From the NCBI RefSeq assembly GCF_002968575.1, contig NZ_PVBM01000012.1, forward strand, positions 91,984 to 155,983: DNA of 64,000 nt, read 5' to 3'. The translations under genes and the position numbers were made by a program. Under the pieces are notes generated by a model that saw nothing but the letters and a program-made list of their open reading frames with translations, was not told the origin of the DNA and did not search any database. This DNA is from Neorhizobium huautlense. Its GTDB lineage: Bacteria > Pseudomonadota > Alphaproteobacteria > Rhizobiales > Rhizobiaceae. Of this stretch, positions 53,010-61,345 are shown in pieces (within the stretch, counting starts at the first letter, position 1; every line of letters starts with the position of its first letter).

Positions 53010-53969
53010 TTAACCGTAGTTGATCGGCAGCCAGTCGTAATTCGTGCTGTCTTGGCGCACATGGCCGATGCCCGGAAAGGCGATATGCGCGCCTGCCACA
53101 AGATATCTGCCTTCCACCGCCTGCTTGAAGGCAATGTCGCGTGCGGCCACGGCGCCTGTCTGGTCGATGTCGAATTCAATGGCGACGCCCGGTTCATCGA
53201 ATTGCACGATATCGCCATGGGTGATGTCGCCCCAGAATACGATCTTCTGGCCTTCGCTTTCCAGCGTGATGGCGCTGTGACCCGGCGTATGCCCCGCATA
53301 AAGAATGGAACCGAGACCGGGAACAGGTGCCGCGTTATCCGCGAAGGTCTCGAATTTTCCAGCTTCAGCATATGGTGTTACACATTGATCCGCCTCGACG
53401 AACTGCTGCTTGACGATGCCCGAGGCTGCCTTCGCATTCGCCGCACTCAGCCAGAATTTTGCCTCTCGTTCATTGACCCGCAACATGGCGTTCGGGAAGG
53501 TACGTTTGCCATTGCTCATCAACCCGCCGGAGTGATCGGTATGAATATGAGTGAGGACGACATCATCGATGTCATCCACCTTGTAACCGGAAGCCTCAAT
53601 GCTGGACACGAGTTTGCCGAGCGATGGCCCTAGATAGGCACCGGTGCCTGCATCGATCAGCACCAGTCTTTCTCCAGTATTGACAAGGAAAGCGTTGACG
53701 GAGGTTGGGACCATGTCCGGCAGAAACGCATCTTTCAGCGCGTTTTGTGCATCGTGCTCGCTGGTGTTGGTGTAGAGCTTGGCAAGCGGCAGGGCTACAG
53801 TTCCGTCCGACAGGGCCGTAACCTCCACAGTGCCGATTTTTAACCGGTAGAATCCGGGTGCTTGAACAGCTGCAAAGGGTGCTTTGGCGAAAGTGACTGA
53901 CGGCACGACAAAAGGTACGACGACGAGGCCGGTCAGAGCGCTTTTGAGAATGGAACGGCGGGATGGCAT
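53010..53969 (-). CDS. Exported MBL-fold metallo-hydrolase
   Basis: This 319-residue protein has a Tat-type signal (PSRRSILKSALTGLVVVPFV) and a metallo-beta-lactamase fold. The metal site is HIHTDHSGG (HxHxDH), with further ligands in AGHTPGHSA and, at the C-terminus, VAGAHIAFPG. Such exported hydrolases include N-acyl-homoserine lactonases, glyoxalase II-like and other ester or thioester hydrolases; substrate is unknown. The ATG at 53969 follows AAGGA at eight bases. It is divergent from a LysR regulator 93 bases away, its likely controller. Confidence 0.88.
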   Translation of the reverse strand: MPSRRSILKSALTGLVVVPFVVPSVTFAKAPFAAVQAPGFYRLKIGTVEVTALSDGTVALPLAKLYTNTSEHDAQNALKDAFLPDMVPTSVNAFLVNTGERLVLIDAGTGAYLGPSLGKLVSSIEASGYKVDDIDDVVLTHIHTDHSGGLMSNGKRTFPNAMLRVNEREAKFWLSAANAKAASGIVKQQFVEADQCVTPYAEAGKFETFADNAAPVPGLGSILYAGHTPGHSAITLESEGQKIVFWGDITHGDIVQFDEPGVAIEFDIDQTGAVAARDIAFKQAVEGRYLVAGAHIAFPGIGHVRQDSTNYDWLPINYG

Positions 53970-53980
53970 AAATTTGATCC

Positions 53981-54070
53981 TTGATTGAGGGTGCGGAGTG
54001 ACTTGCAAGTTCCTCGTCATCAGCTAAGGATGTCTCGATCAGCAATCAAATCGATACCACTTATGCAAGT
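53981..54070. promoter_or_regulatory. LysR-type intergenic sites between MBL and LysR genes
   Basis: ACTTGCAAGT (54001-54010) is a perfect palindrome, and ACTTATGCAAGT (54059-54070) repeats its half-sites around a four-base core. TTGATTG (53981) and CAATCAA (54043) form an outer inverted repeat. These are plausible recognition and activation sites for the LysR-type regulator. Confidence 0.5.
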
Positions 54071-55016
54071 CATCGATCACTTCAATCTACGTTCATTCGA
54101 TCTCAATCTTCTCGTAGCTTTCGATGCCATGATGGAAGAAATGAGCGTCACCCGTGCAGCGCAGCGGCTGAAAATTCAGCAGCCTGCCATGAGCCACAAT
54201 ATATCGACCCTGCGGACCTTGTTTCAGGATGAGCTCTTCATCCGTATAGGACAGGTGATGAAGCCCACGGCACGAGCGCTCAATCTGGCCGGTCCGGTAC
54301 GGCAAGCTCTACGGCAGGCGCAAGCGGCCGTCTTGATGGCGGACGTATTCGATCCGGCCACCGAGCAACGCACGTTCCGGCTGGGACTTTCCAGCGAAGT
54401 GGAACTGCTGTTGCTGCCCGATCTGACGGCACGCCTGCGAGAAACCGCACCGGGCATACGCATTCTGGCTCGCGGAGGTGATGCGGCAGAGGTCGACGCG
54501 ATGCTGGATGCGGGCGTCATCGATCTGTCTGTGGGGTGCAGCTATCTACCGGACTCACGGCACCATTGCGAGCCGCTGTATCAGTCCAGCGTATTGTGCT
54601 GTTTCAATCCGCATTTGCTGAAGCTTTCCAATCCGGTGGGCCTTGATGCCTATATGGCAGCACAGCATGCGGTGATCTCGCAAACCGACAGCCTGCATGG
54701 CTGTGTCAAGGATGCGCTGGAGCATGCGGGTGCAGAACTGGAAGTGGTGGCGGCAGCTCCCGATTTCATGTCGGTATTGGCGACTGCACATTCATCAGCG
54801 GTGATTGCCACCGTCTCATCGCGAATTGCGCTTCGTTACGGGCCGCTGCTGGGCCTTGAGGTCAGCCCGGTGCCACTGGCGCTTTCTTTTCCACCGGTCG
54901 CAATGGTCTGGCCGCTTCAGATGGATAGCGATCTTGGCTGCATATGGTTACGGCAACAGATCCGTGAGGCGATGCTGACGACGAACGGGGGCAATGTCGT
55001 GGATGTTGCGGCCTGA
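54063..55016 (+). CDS. LysR-family transcriptional regulator
   Basis: This 317-residue protein starts with the LysR helix-turn-helix (FDLNLLVAFDAMMEEMSVTR then AAQRLKIQQPAMSHNISTLR) and continues with a two-lobe effector domain (FRLGLSSEVELLLLPDLTAR and AAPDFMSVLATAHSSAVIAT). The sequence is NodD/NahR-like in its opening. It is divergent from the MBL-fold hydrolase gene and probably regulates it. ATG at 54063 is chosen because the HTH begins close by; ATG at 54030 lacks spacing. Confidence 0.9.
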   Translation: MQVIDHFNLRSFDLNLLVAFDAMMEEMSVTRAAQRLKIQQPAMSHNISTLRTLFQDELFIRIGQVMKPTARALNLAGPVRQALRQAQAAVLMADVFDPATEQRTFRLGLSSEVELLLLPDLTARLRETAPGIRILARGGDAAEVDAMLDAGVIDLSVGCSYLPDSRHHCEPLYQSSVLCCFNPHLLKLSNPVGLDAYMAAQHAVISQTDSLHGCVKDALEHAGAELEVVAAAPDFMSVLATAHSSAVIATVSSRIALRYGPLLGLEVSPVPLALSFPPVAMVWPLQMDSDLGCIWLRQQIREAMLTTNGGNVVDVAA

Positions 55017-55469
55017 CGTTCCATAATGAGCAGCGTGCGTTTGAACGCCATCCGGCCTAATGGGGGACCTAACCATCTATCTAGGCATTCTGAAATCTGG
55101 CCGTTGAAGGGATTTGGGCCGGAAGATATTCGATCACCAAGTCTGGACGATCCCGGCCATCATAGAGCGCACCGCGGTCGCCATCCGTGGTTTAGGTGCT
55201 ATTGCAGGAAATGCGGCCCAACCCAGCTCCGAGATTTTTGGGGAGTCGTCGACGCTGCAGCCACTGTCGGGAAAATTCGCGATCGATCCTTGATCCAAAG
55301 AGCATGCAAACCTATCTGGCTATTGCGGACCGGGCCCCTCTCGCGGAGGCTGATCAAGCCTCGTGATGTCGGACCGCATCGGAACGATCCCGATGCTCTG
55401 ACAGCCCGGCATTCGCGCCACAGTCATGTGCGGTCGCTCCGATCATTTCCGATCAAGAGGAGCGACAAA
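55017..55469 (+). promoter_or_regulatory. Structured leader upstream of the TerC-family gene
   Basis: In 453 bases there is no recognised gene. Two adjacent perfect hairpins lie 74-124 bases before the start: GAGGCT-loop-AGCCTC at 55346-55362 and GCATCGG-loop-CCGATGC at 55376-55396. TerC/Alx genes often carry a manganese riboswitch (yybP-ykoY class), but I could not match its conserved core. A leader-RNA role is inferred. Confidence 0.4.
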
Positions 55470-56504
55470 ATGGATTTTCTCTTCACCGACTTGCTTGGCA
55501 CGCCTGTCTGGTTCTGGCTGGCATTTCTTGGCCTCGTCGCCGCGCTCACCGCATTCGACCTCGGGGTCCTTCACAAGGAGGATCGCGAAATGGGGATCAG
55601 CGAGAGCTTGAAGCTCTCAGCCTTCTATATCGGGATTGCCCTGCTGTTTGGGGCTTGGGTCTGGTATGCGCGCGGGCCTGAACCCGGCATGCAATACTTC
55701 ACCGGCTTCTTCATCGAGAAGGCGCTTTCGATCGACAATGTCTTCGTCATCAGCCTGATCTTCACCTATTTCGCGATCCCGCCCAAATACCAGTACCGGG
55801 CGCTGCTGTGGGGCATCCTTGCTGTGATCGTGTTGCGCGGCCTGATGATCGCCGGTGGCGCGGCGCTGGTGAATGAGGCGTATTGGGTCCTCTACCTCTT
55901 TGCGGCATTCCTGATCTTCACAGGCGTGAAGATGTTCTTTGCGGGCGACCAGCCGATGGACGTCGCGAACAACCGCGCGGTACGGTTCATCTCGACCCAT
56001 ATACCGGTCACCAGGGAACTGCATGGCCAGCGCTTTTTTGCGCGTGTGCGGGACGGAAAGACGGGCAAGCCGGTCATTGCGGCGACGCCACTGTTCCTCG
56101 CGCTCGTCGTGATCAACTTGGCGGATCTCGTGTTCGCGGTGGACAGCGTGCCGGCCATTTTTGCAATCACCACCGACACATTCATCGTCTACACCTCCAA
56201 CATCATGGCGATCCTGGGTCTGCGCGCGCTTTATTTTGCGCTCGCGGCCATGGTGCACCGCTTCCACTACCTGAAATACGCGCTTGCGGCGGTGCTCGTG
56301 TTCATCGGAACAAAGATCTTCGTCGCTGACTTCTGGCTCGGAGGAGATAAGTTCCCGCCTGCGGTAAGCCTTGGCGTCACCTTCGCGTTGATCGCAGCCG
56401 GTATTGCGTATTCGCTGTGGCAAACACGTAGCGAGCCGGAGCCGGACCGGCCAAGAGAGGCGGGATCAAAGGGCTCAGCCCGCATCTCAGACCCTAAACC
56501 ATAA
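55470..56504 (+). CDS. TerC-family integral membrane protein (Alx/TerC-like metal homeostasis)
   Basis: This 344-residue protein has seven to nine membrane helices and the TerC signatures FDLGVLHKEDREMGISE, FFIEKALSIDNVFVISLIF and INLADLVFAVDSVPAIFAIT. The acidic residues in ALSIDN and FAVDS form the proposed metal site. Family members export manganese or protect against tellurite and other metals. AGAGGAG lies about eight bases before the ATG at 55470. The tail is hydrophilic (EPEPDRPREAGS). Confidence 0.92.
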   Translation: MDFLFTDLLGTPVWFWLAFLGLVAALTAFDLGVLHKEDREMGISESLKLSAFYIGIALLFGAWVWYARGPEPGMQYFTGFFIEKALSIDNVFVISLIFTYFAIPPKYQYRALLWGILAVIVLRGLMIAGGAALVNEAYWVLYLFAAFLIFTGVKMFFAGDQPMDVANNRAVRFISTHIPVTRELHGQRFFARVRDGKTGKPVIAATPLFLALVVINLADLVFAVDSVPAIFAITTDTFIVYTSNIMAILGLRALYFALAAMVHRFHYLKYALAAVLVFIGTKIFVADFWLGGDKFPPAVSLGVTFALIAAGIAYSLWQTRSEPEPDRPREAGSKGSARISDPKP

Positions 56505-56600
56505 GGTCAGGTGGTGGCTCGGTTGGCGAGACACAGCATTTCGCGCCGGACTCGAACTTCGAAGCCGGACCGTAACGAAGGTCCGGCAGCCGTTTGTCGC

Positions 56601-57527
56601 TCATGCTTTCCTTGCCGCCAGAAGAAGGCTCTCAAGCCGGTCGGCGAATAGGCATCCCCCCGCGGCCAGCATCATCAAGATCATTCCGGTGACGCTCTGC
56701 AGGGTGATCGCCTCCCCTGCCAGCAAAGCACCCACGCCGACGGCGATCACCGGAGATACGAAGGCAAAACTGCCGGCTCGCGACGGGCCAATGTCCCGCA
56801 AGAGCTGCATGTAAATGCTGTATCCGATCAAGGAACCGAAGATGACAAGAAAGAGCCATCCCGCGATTGCGCGCCAGCTCCACATGGTCCCGATGGCGGC
56901 CGCGGCATCCGGCTCCATGATGAAGGAAGCTGCGAGCAGCACGCCACCGCCGATCAGCGTCGTCGATCCAGACAGGACCACGCTTCCATAGCGCGATATG
57001 AGCGGTCGCGCGAGGACCGATCCCCATGCCGAGGAGATCGCTGCCCAGGCAACCGCTACAAGACCGAGCACTGCCGACGAGCCTGCATTGGTCGCCGCGA
57101 GCGCAGGTGCGAAGAGAACGGCCAGTCCAGCCATGCCGAGCACCATGGCGCCAAAGCGAACGATGCTCCAGCCCTCCTCACTCAGCGCGATGCCGAAAAC
57201 AAGCAGAGCCAGCGGCGTCAATGACATCTCCAGCACGGCGGCCGTGCCGGAGGGGACGAATTTCATCCCCCAAAACAAGGGACCATAACAAAGGGTAATC
57301 ATAAGCAGACTGGTGACGAGCAGCCGAACTACGTGCTGCCCCTGCATCAGCGTCAGGGAGCGCCGGATCGCACCCCATCCCAGGAGCACGATCCCTGCGC
57401 AGATGAAACGTGTCGCGGCAAAGAGCATCGGAGGAACGGTTGTGACGCCGATCTTGACGGCGATCCATGTCAGTCCCCAAACGAGGCAAAGGATGAGGAA
57501 CTTGGTGAAGTTGCCAACAGATGTCAC
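56601..57527 (-). CDS. EamA-type drug/metabolite transporter
   Basis: This 308-residue protein of about ten helices has two EamA repeats; the first has LILCLVWGLTWIAVKIGV and PPMLFAATRFICAGIVLLGW, and the second AWAAISSAWGSVLARPLI and VIFGSLIGYSIYMQLLRDIG. Members export amino acids, purines or other metabolites. The GTG at 57527 follows AGGAC at eight bases, and the longer open frame upstream crosses the operator and the next gene, so it is not coding. The gene is divergent from the CGNR-type regulator 79 bases away. Confidence 0.88.
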   Translation of the reverse strand: MTSVGNFTKFLILCLVWGLTWIAVKIGVTTVPPMLFAATRFICAGIVLLGWGAIRRSLTLMQGQHVVRLLVTSLLMITLCYGPLFWGMKFVPSGTAAVLEMSLTPLALLVFGIALSEEGWSIVRFGAMVLGMAGLAVLFAPALAATNAGSSAVLGLVAVAWAAISSAWGSVLARPLISRYGSVVLSGSTTLIGGGVLLAASFIMEPDAAAAIGTMWSWRAIAGWLFLVIFGSLIGYSIYMQLLRDIGPSRAGSFAFVSPVIAVGVGALLAGEAITLQSVTGMILMMLAAGGCLFADRLESLLLAARKA

Positions 57528-57540
57528 TGGGCTTGTCCTA

Positions 57541-57572
57541 TGTAACGGTTTAAATGCATTACATGCGTTACA
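57541..57572. promoter_or_regulatory. Repeated TGTAACG/CGTTACA operator
   Basis: TGTAACG (57541-57547) faces CGTTACA (57566-57572), and TGCATTACA and TGCGTTACA are tandem near-copies of the same half-site. The cluster lies between the EamA and CGNR genes, 14 bases from the EamA start, and is probably where the regulator binds. Confidence 0.6.
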
Positions 57573-57605
57573 ACAAGGTGCCGGCGAACTTGTTCCGGTG
57601 GTGAC

Positions 57606-58220
57606 ATGGCGACTTCGACGAGAGACATGCCGCTGAATGGCGGCCATCCGGCTCTTGACTTCGTCAACACGGTTGACAGCCGAAGGGGACGATGGGGCCC
57701 TGACCTGCTGCGGTGTTGCGACGACCTTATCGTCCTGGCGGCGCGGGTTGGCCTGATCGATGAGAAGCAGGCGGTCATCCTTGACCAACTTGCTAAGAGG
57801 CGGCCGCAACAAGCAGGAACCTTAGTTGAAGAGGCGATCAGCTTGCGGGAGGCGATATACGACCTCTTCGTGGTGGAAGACACCAATCAGCCCTACCCGG
57901 ACAAGCCGTTTGCAGTTATCCACGAGAGGGCTAGGCGCGCGCGTGCGCGGCAGCGCCTTTTCGAAACAAAAGAAGGCTTTCAGTGGCTGCAGCCGATTAG
58001 CGAACTTACCGACCTTGTGGACCTGTTCGCCTGGCAGGCGTCTGAACTGCTCATCAGGCGACATGAGCGCCGTCCGGTGCGAGAATGCAAAGGCGATAAT
58101 TGCGGCTGGCTGTTTCTCGACACTTCGAAGGGCGGGCGCCGTCTTTGGTGTTCCAATGCAACCTGCGGCACGCACGCAAGGGTCAAACGCTTTCGAAGAA
58201 AAGCAGACCCCCAGAATTAG
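57606..58220 (+). CDS. ABATE/CGNR-type zinc-finger transcriptional regulator
   Basis: This 204-residue protein has the stress-induced ABATE domain (residues about 10-150; GGHPALDFVNTVDSRRGRWG) and a C-terminal zinc finger with CKGDNCGWLFLDTSKGGRRLWCS then CGTHARVKR. The four cysteines are kept, but the namesake CGNR is CGTH here. Family members are DNA-binding, and their usual partners are transporters or antibiotic-related genes; here the divergent EamA gene is the obvious target. The stop is followed by 120 bases without a gene before the next unit. Confidence 0.82.
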   Translation: MATSTRDMPLNGGHPALDFVNTVDSRRGRWGPDLLRCCDDLIVLAARVGLIDEKQAVILDQLAKRRPQQAGTLVEEAISLREAIYDLFVVEDTNQPYPDKPFAVIHERARRARARQRLFETKEGFQWLQPISELTDLVDLFAWQASELLIRRHERRPVRECKGDNCGWLFLDTSKGGRRLWCSNATCGTHARVKRFRRKADPQN

Positions 58221-58339
58221 GGCCGGCATACATCCGCTGTGCAGCAGGGTCGGTGCATAAAACAACCCATCGGGTCGAAAAAACGGGAGACTTCGACTAT
58301 CTATCTCGGCATGATCGATTTTGCGGACCGAAGCCGGCA

Positions 58340-58912
58340 ATGACGCGGAAGATGAGCAGGGCTTGGCTCACAAAGCTGCTCGCCGGTGCGGGCGGGCTGT
58401 TGGCCGCAGCGCTTTCCCTAGGATATTCCCTATACGAGCAGCGCGAAGCCGACATGATTCCGCAGGTGGAAGCGGCGACGCCGGTTGAGGCCGGACGCTG
58501 GAAGGTTTCCGTCAGCAGAAGCACTATCGACGCAGCGATGCCGAACGGGGCACGAATATCGCCAGGCAAGAAGGCGATCGTCGCCGAGATGATGCTAGAG
58601 AATATCTCAGCGGAAAGCTCGAACCTCTATGGCAACCTGATCAAGCTCGCCAATGTCCACGATGCATCAAAGCCACAATACTATTTGAAGCGTGACCGGG
58701 CCATATTGTGGGACTTGCATCCGAGAATGCCTGAAGCTGTAACTGCAGTCTGGGAGGTTCCGGCGACACTTTCGCTACCGACTGTTTTGCGGCTACGGAT
58801 CGAGGGCGCCATCTTCAAACCGCGGGACAATCTCTATGCCGCGCCCGGCTGGTTTCCTTCGGGCAGCGTTGCGGAGGTAGCATTGCCCCTCAAAGTGGGG
58901 ATTGAGCCATGA
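58340..58912 (+). CDS. Membrane-anchored protein of unknown function (module gene 1)
   Basis: This 190-residue protein has an N-terminal membrane segment (LTKLLAGAGGLLAAALSLGYSL) and a likely beta-sandwich outside (GRWKVSVSRSTIDAAMPNGA, KKAIVAEMMLENIS, LRLRIEGAIFKPRDNLYA). I see a resemblance in form to DUF4352-like domains but cannot name a family. Its stop overlaps the next start (ATGA), so three genes are translationally coupled. Weak ribosome site before the ATG. Confidence 0.72.
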   Translation: MTRKMSRAWLTKLLAGAGGLLAAALSLGYSLYEQREADMIPQVEAATPVEAGRWKVSVSRSTIDAAMPNGARISPGKKAIVAEMMLENISAESSNLYGNLIKLANVHDASKPQYYLKRDRAILWDLHPRMPEAVTAVWEVPATLSLPTVLRLRIEGAIFKPRDNLYAAPGWFPSGSVAEVALPLKVGIEP

Positions 58913-59472
58913 CGCGGCCAGCCCCGATGGTCCTCACAATAGTCCCCGTCGCTGCGCTCCTCGCGGCGTTGCAAGCAACGACGCCGCCCTATGCCATGCT
59001 GACCGGGCCGATCCGCACGACAGGGCACCAGACCGAGACGGTTTTGAGCACGACCTTCGGCGTGAAGGTCCATCGCGTACTGAAGGCCGGAACGATTGCC
59101 TACACGCGGTTCGGGCGGGCAGTCCAACTGCAGACTTCCGGAGTTTGGATCGTGGTCTCCGCCGAGCTGCGGGCCTTCCAGGAAACGATGCCGGTTCGCG
59201 CAGCGACCCTCATCGGCGCCTCCGGCCGATCGTATCGCCAGTCTCGGCGCGCAGGGGAGGCTCCAGGCATTCTCTCGGCGAAAGTCGTTCAGCCGGGCTT
59301 GCCGACGACAGGCATTTTCGTTTTCGAGCTCCCCGACGACGAGACACTAGGCATGAAGCTCGTGCTTTCGGAGCAATATGATCCACAACTGAAGGACGAG
59401 ATCGGCGTGTTTCTCGAAGACGATGGAACGGCCTCGCGCGACAGGTTGGAGATTGGCAAAGATGGTGTTTGA
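58909..59472 (+). CDS. Membrane-anchored protein of unknown function (module gene 2)
   Basis: This 187-residue protein begins with a hydrophobic segment (MVLTIVPVAALLAALQATTP), perhaps a signal or anchor, followed by a beta-rich part (TFGVKVHRVLKAGTIAYTRF, VQLQTSGVWIVVSAELRAFQ, LPTTGIFVFELPDDETLGMK). It seems built like its neighbours, with a conserved pattern of one anchor and one extracytoplasmic domain. Its start overlaps the previous gene by four bases and its stop overlaps the next gene by eleven. No family is recognised. Confidence 0.72.
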   Translation: MTRPAPMVLTIVPVAALLAALQATTPPYAMLTGPIRTTGHQTETVLSTTFGVKVHRVLKAGTIAYTRFGRAVQLQTSGVWIVVSAELRAFQETMPVRAATLIGASGRSYRQSRRAGEAPGILSAKVVQPGLPTTGIFVFELPDDETLGMKLVLSEQYDPQLKDEIGVFLEDDGTASRDRLEIGKDGV

Positions 59473-60034
59473 CCGCGAGCGGAAGATGTGGTGGCTTTCG
59501 CTCGCCAGCCTGCCAGCGCTCGTCGCTGCCGCCGTCGTGATCAATGCCTGGCGCAATATCGAGAATTACAGGCACCGCATCGAGACCGATATCACGCAAG
59601 GGCCGGATCACCTCGATTACGCAGGCGCGACGTGGCGGCTCGAAAACGTACGCTTGCTTGGTGATGGCCGGGACGCCAAACTGCGCCTTCCCGGTCAGAT
59701 GCGACTTGTCATCGTTCGCTTGGTAGCCACCGCCACGCGCGACATCGGTGATGCCTGGGGACAATGCGAGGTCAGCCTGACGGATGGAACGGGGCGTCGC
59801 TGGTTGCCGCTCGACGTCAGCCTGTCAAACGATATCAGCCGCGACCTCGATCCTGGCAGGGAACCCGTAAGTGGCTGCGGTATCACGTCGCTGAAACCGC
59901 CTCCAAAGGATCATGCTGCCCTGATCGAAGAGAAGTTCGTGGTTCCGGCTGAGGCAGTTCCGGTCCTCTCGGTCAAATTGAGCACAGCTGCCTTGCGGCC
60001 GAAAGCAATCGGTTTTGCTCTTGATTTGAATTGA
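59462..60034 (+). CDS. Membrane-anchored protein of unknown function (module gene 3)
   Basis: This 190-residue protein has an N-terminal membrane segment (WWLSLASLPALVAAAVVINAW) and a beta-rich extracytoplasmic part (DHLDYAGATWRLENVRLLGD, RLVIVRLVATATRD, CEVSLTDGTGRRWLPLDVS). GGAG lies about ten bases before the ATG at 59462. The sequence DITQGPDHLDYAGATWRLEN parallels the start of the mature part in gene 1 and 2 in layout only. It is followed by the convergent fourth gene after 18 bases. Confidence 0.72.
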   Translation: MVFDRERKMWWLSLASLPALVAAAVVINAWRNIENYRHRIETDITQGPDHLDYAGATWRLENVRLLGDGRDAKLRLPGQMRLVIVRLVATATRDIGDAWGQCEVSLTDGTGRRWLPLDVSLSNDISRDLDPGREPVSGCGITSLKPPPKDHAALIEEKFVVPAEAVPVLSVKLSTAALRPKAIGFALDLN

Positions 60035-60052
60035 AGTCGCGGCGCTCCGCCT

Positions 60053-61345
60053 TCATTTTCGGCCCCTCCACTCTCGCCCTTGTGCGAATCCGATCTCGAG
60101 CGTGGCCGCCAGAAGGCAAATCTTGATCGGCGTCACCAGTAGTCCTTCGCCCGGCTCGCTTGGCGTGCCTATGAAGGGTGAGATGGTCTGCGCGATGATC
60201 TGCCAGAGCGACAGGTCATGTGGGCCAATGAACTGCGTGAGACCGTACCAGGCCCAAGCGGATCCCCAATCCAGCAGGCGATAGACAAGAATGGCGGCGA
60301 GGATCGCGACGATGCCGGAGTTCAGCGCGAGGCCGACGCCCTCGGCGAGGGCGCGATACCGTTTAAGTGTGCCCTCAACGAAGTGCGAAATGAAGTCGCG
60401 TACGGATTTCGGCAGCGTCTGCCAGCGGGAAACGGCACGAGCGAAACGCCCCTCACCTAACGCGCGCTCGCCGTGGATGTCATAGCCGTAGACAAGAGCT
60501 GCGAACGTCAACCAGACCACGGGGTAGAGCGAATAGAAGAATAGCCCGACTAGTCGTGTGTGAAGCGGCAGGGGGGAAAATTCTGGAGGCAGCGGAATGG
60601 CTTGCTGTGCGGCGGCGTCTGTTACCGGCGTCAGGAAGCCAAGCAGCATGCCCATCGTTTCCGGCAGATGGCTGAACCAGGCTCGAACGTCATCCTCCCA
60701 TTCAGAGAGGACGAAGAGGCCGATAAAAGCCCAGTTGGCTTCGCAAATCACGATAAGGATCGGCCATATCGAGGCGCGCGAACGTTTGTGCATAGCCTTT
60801 GCGAAACGGCGCACGGCCCAGGCGACGACCACGGGCGCGATCAGCCATGCGCTACCCGATACGTCAAGCAGGCCGACTGCCTCGCCCGAAAGAAGGAGAC
60901 TGAGAGACAGGCGGGAGTAGTCGCGCACGGTGTCGCCCAGAAAACCCCAGGCTGCGTAGAAGGCGAAGAAGGGGACCAGAGTGAGAGCCAGAGCGCTCAC
61001 GAAATTGCCGGGAACCGTTTCGATCTCGGCATGCGGCTGTCCCGTCAGCGTCCGCGAGGCCGCGTCGAGGGCCGGCAGGCCGCGGCGGACCGTCTCGAAC
61101 AAAGCAACGACGACGACGAGCTTCAGCAGGACCACTAACGCCAGCGCCGACAGGCCGGCCAGCGAATTCCATCGCCCGATCATGGCTGCGGCCTCGTTCA
61201 GCAGGAGATTGCCGATAAACCCCAGCAGCCAGAGCGCCGCCAGTTGCGGCCAGAAACGCCAAAGCAGGGAGGCCGTCAGATGCAATAGTTGAAGGGCGGT
61301 TCGAATACCGGCGCTGAGTCCGATCGACGAAGCAGGATTTGACAT
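60053..61345 (-). CDS. Polytopic membrane protein of unknown function (module gene 4)
   Basis: This 430-residue protein has about eight hydrophobic segments (LWLLGFIGNLLL, LVVLLKLVVVVALFETV, LALTLVPFFAFYAAW, WLIAPVVVAWAV, FIGLFVLSEW, LFFYSLYPVVWLTFAALV, GIVAILAAILVYRLLDW and a C-terminal segment). I know no family for it. It is convergent with the three anchored proteins, separated by 18 bases, and the whole set looks like one functional unit: three extracytoplasmic domains and one membrane channel or scaffold. The start is at 61345; the ribosome site is GGGAACAG. Confidence 0.75.
   Translation of the reverse strand: MSNPASSIGLSAGIRTALQLLHLTASLLWRFWPQLAALWLLGFIGNLLLNEAAAMIGRWNSLAGLSALALVVLLKLVVVVALFETVRRGLPALDAASRTLTGQPHAEIETVPGNFVSALALTLVPFFAFYAAWGFLGDTVRDYSRLSLSLLLSGEAVGLLDVSGSAWLIAPVVVAWAVRRFAKAMHKRSRASIWPILIVICEANWAFIGLFVLSEWEDDVRAWFSHLPETMGMLLGFLTPVTDAAAQQAIPLPPEFSPLPLHTRLVGLFFYSLYPVVWLTFAALVYGYDIHGERALGEGRFARAVSRWQTLPKSVRDFISHFVEGTLKRYRALAEGVGLALNSGIVAILAAILVYRLLDWGSAWAWYGLTQFIGPHDLSLWQIIAQTISPFIGTPSEPGEGLLVTPIKICLLAATLEIGFAQGREWRGRK

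Noticed and set aside
55240..55330. Possible yybP-ykoY manganese riboswitch ahead of the TerC gene
   Set aside because: A GGGGAGT stretch is present, but the flanking conserved bases and the paired arms could not be matched by eye, so I report only the hairpins.
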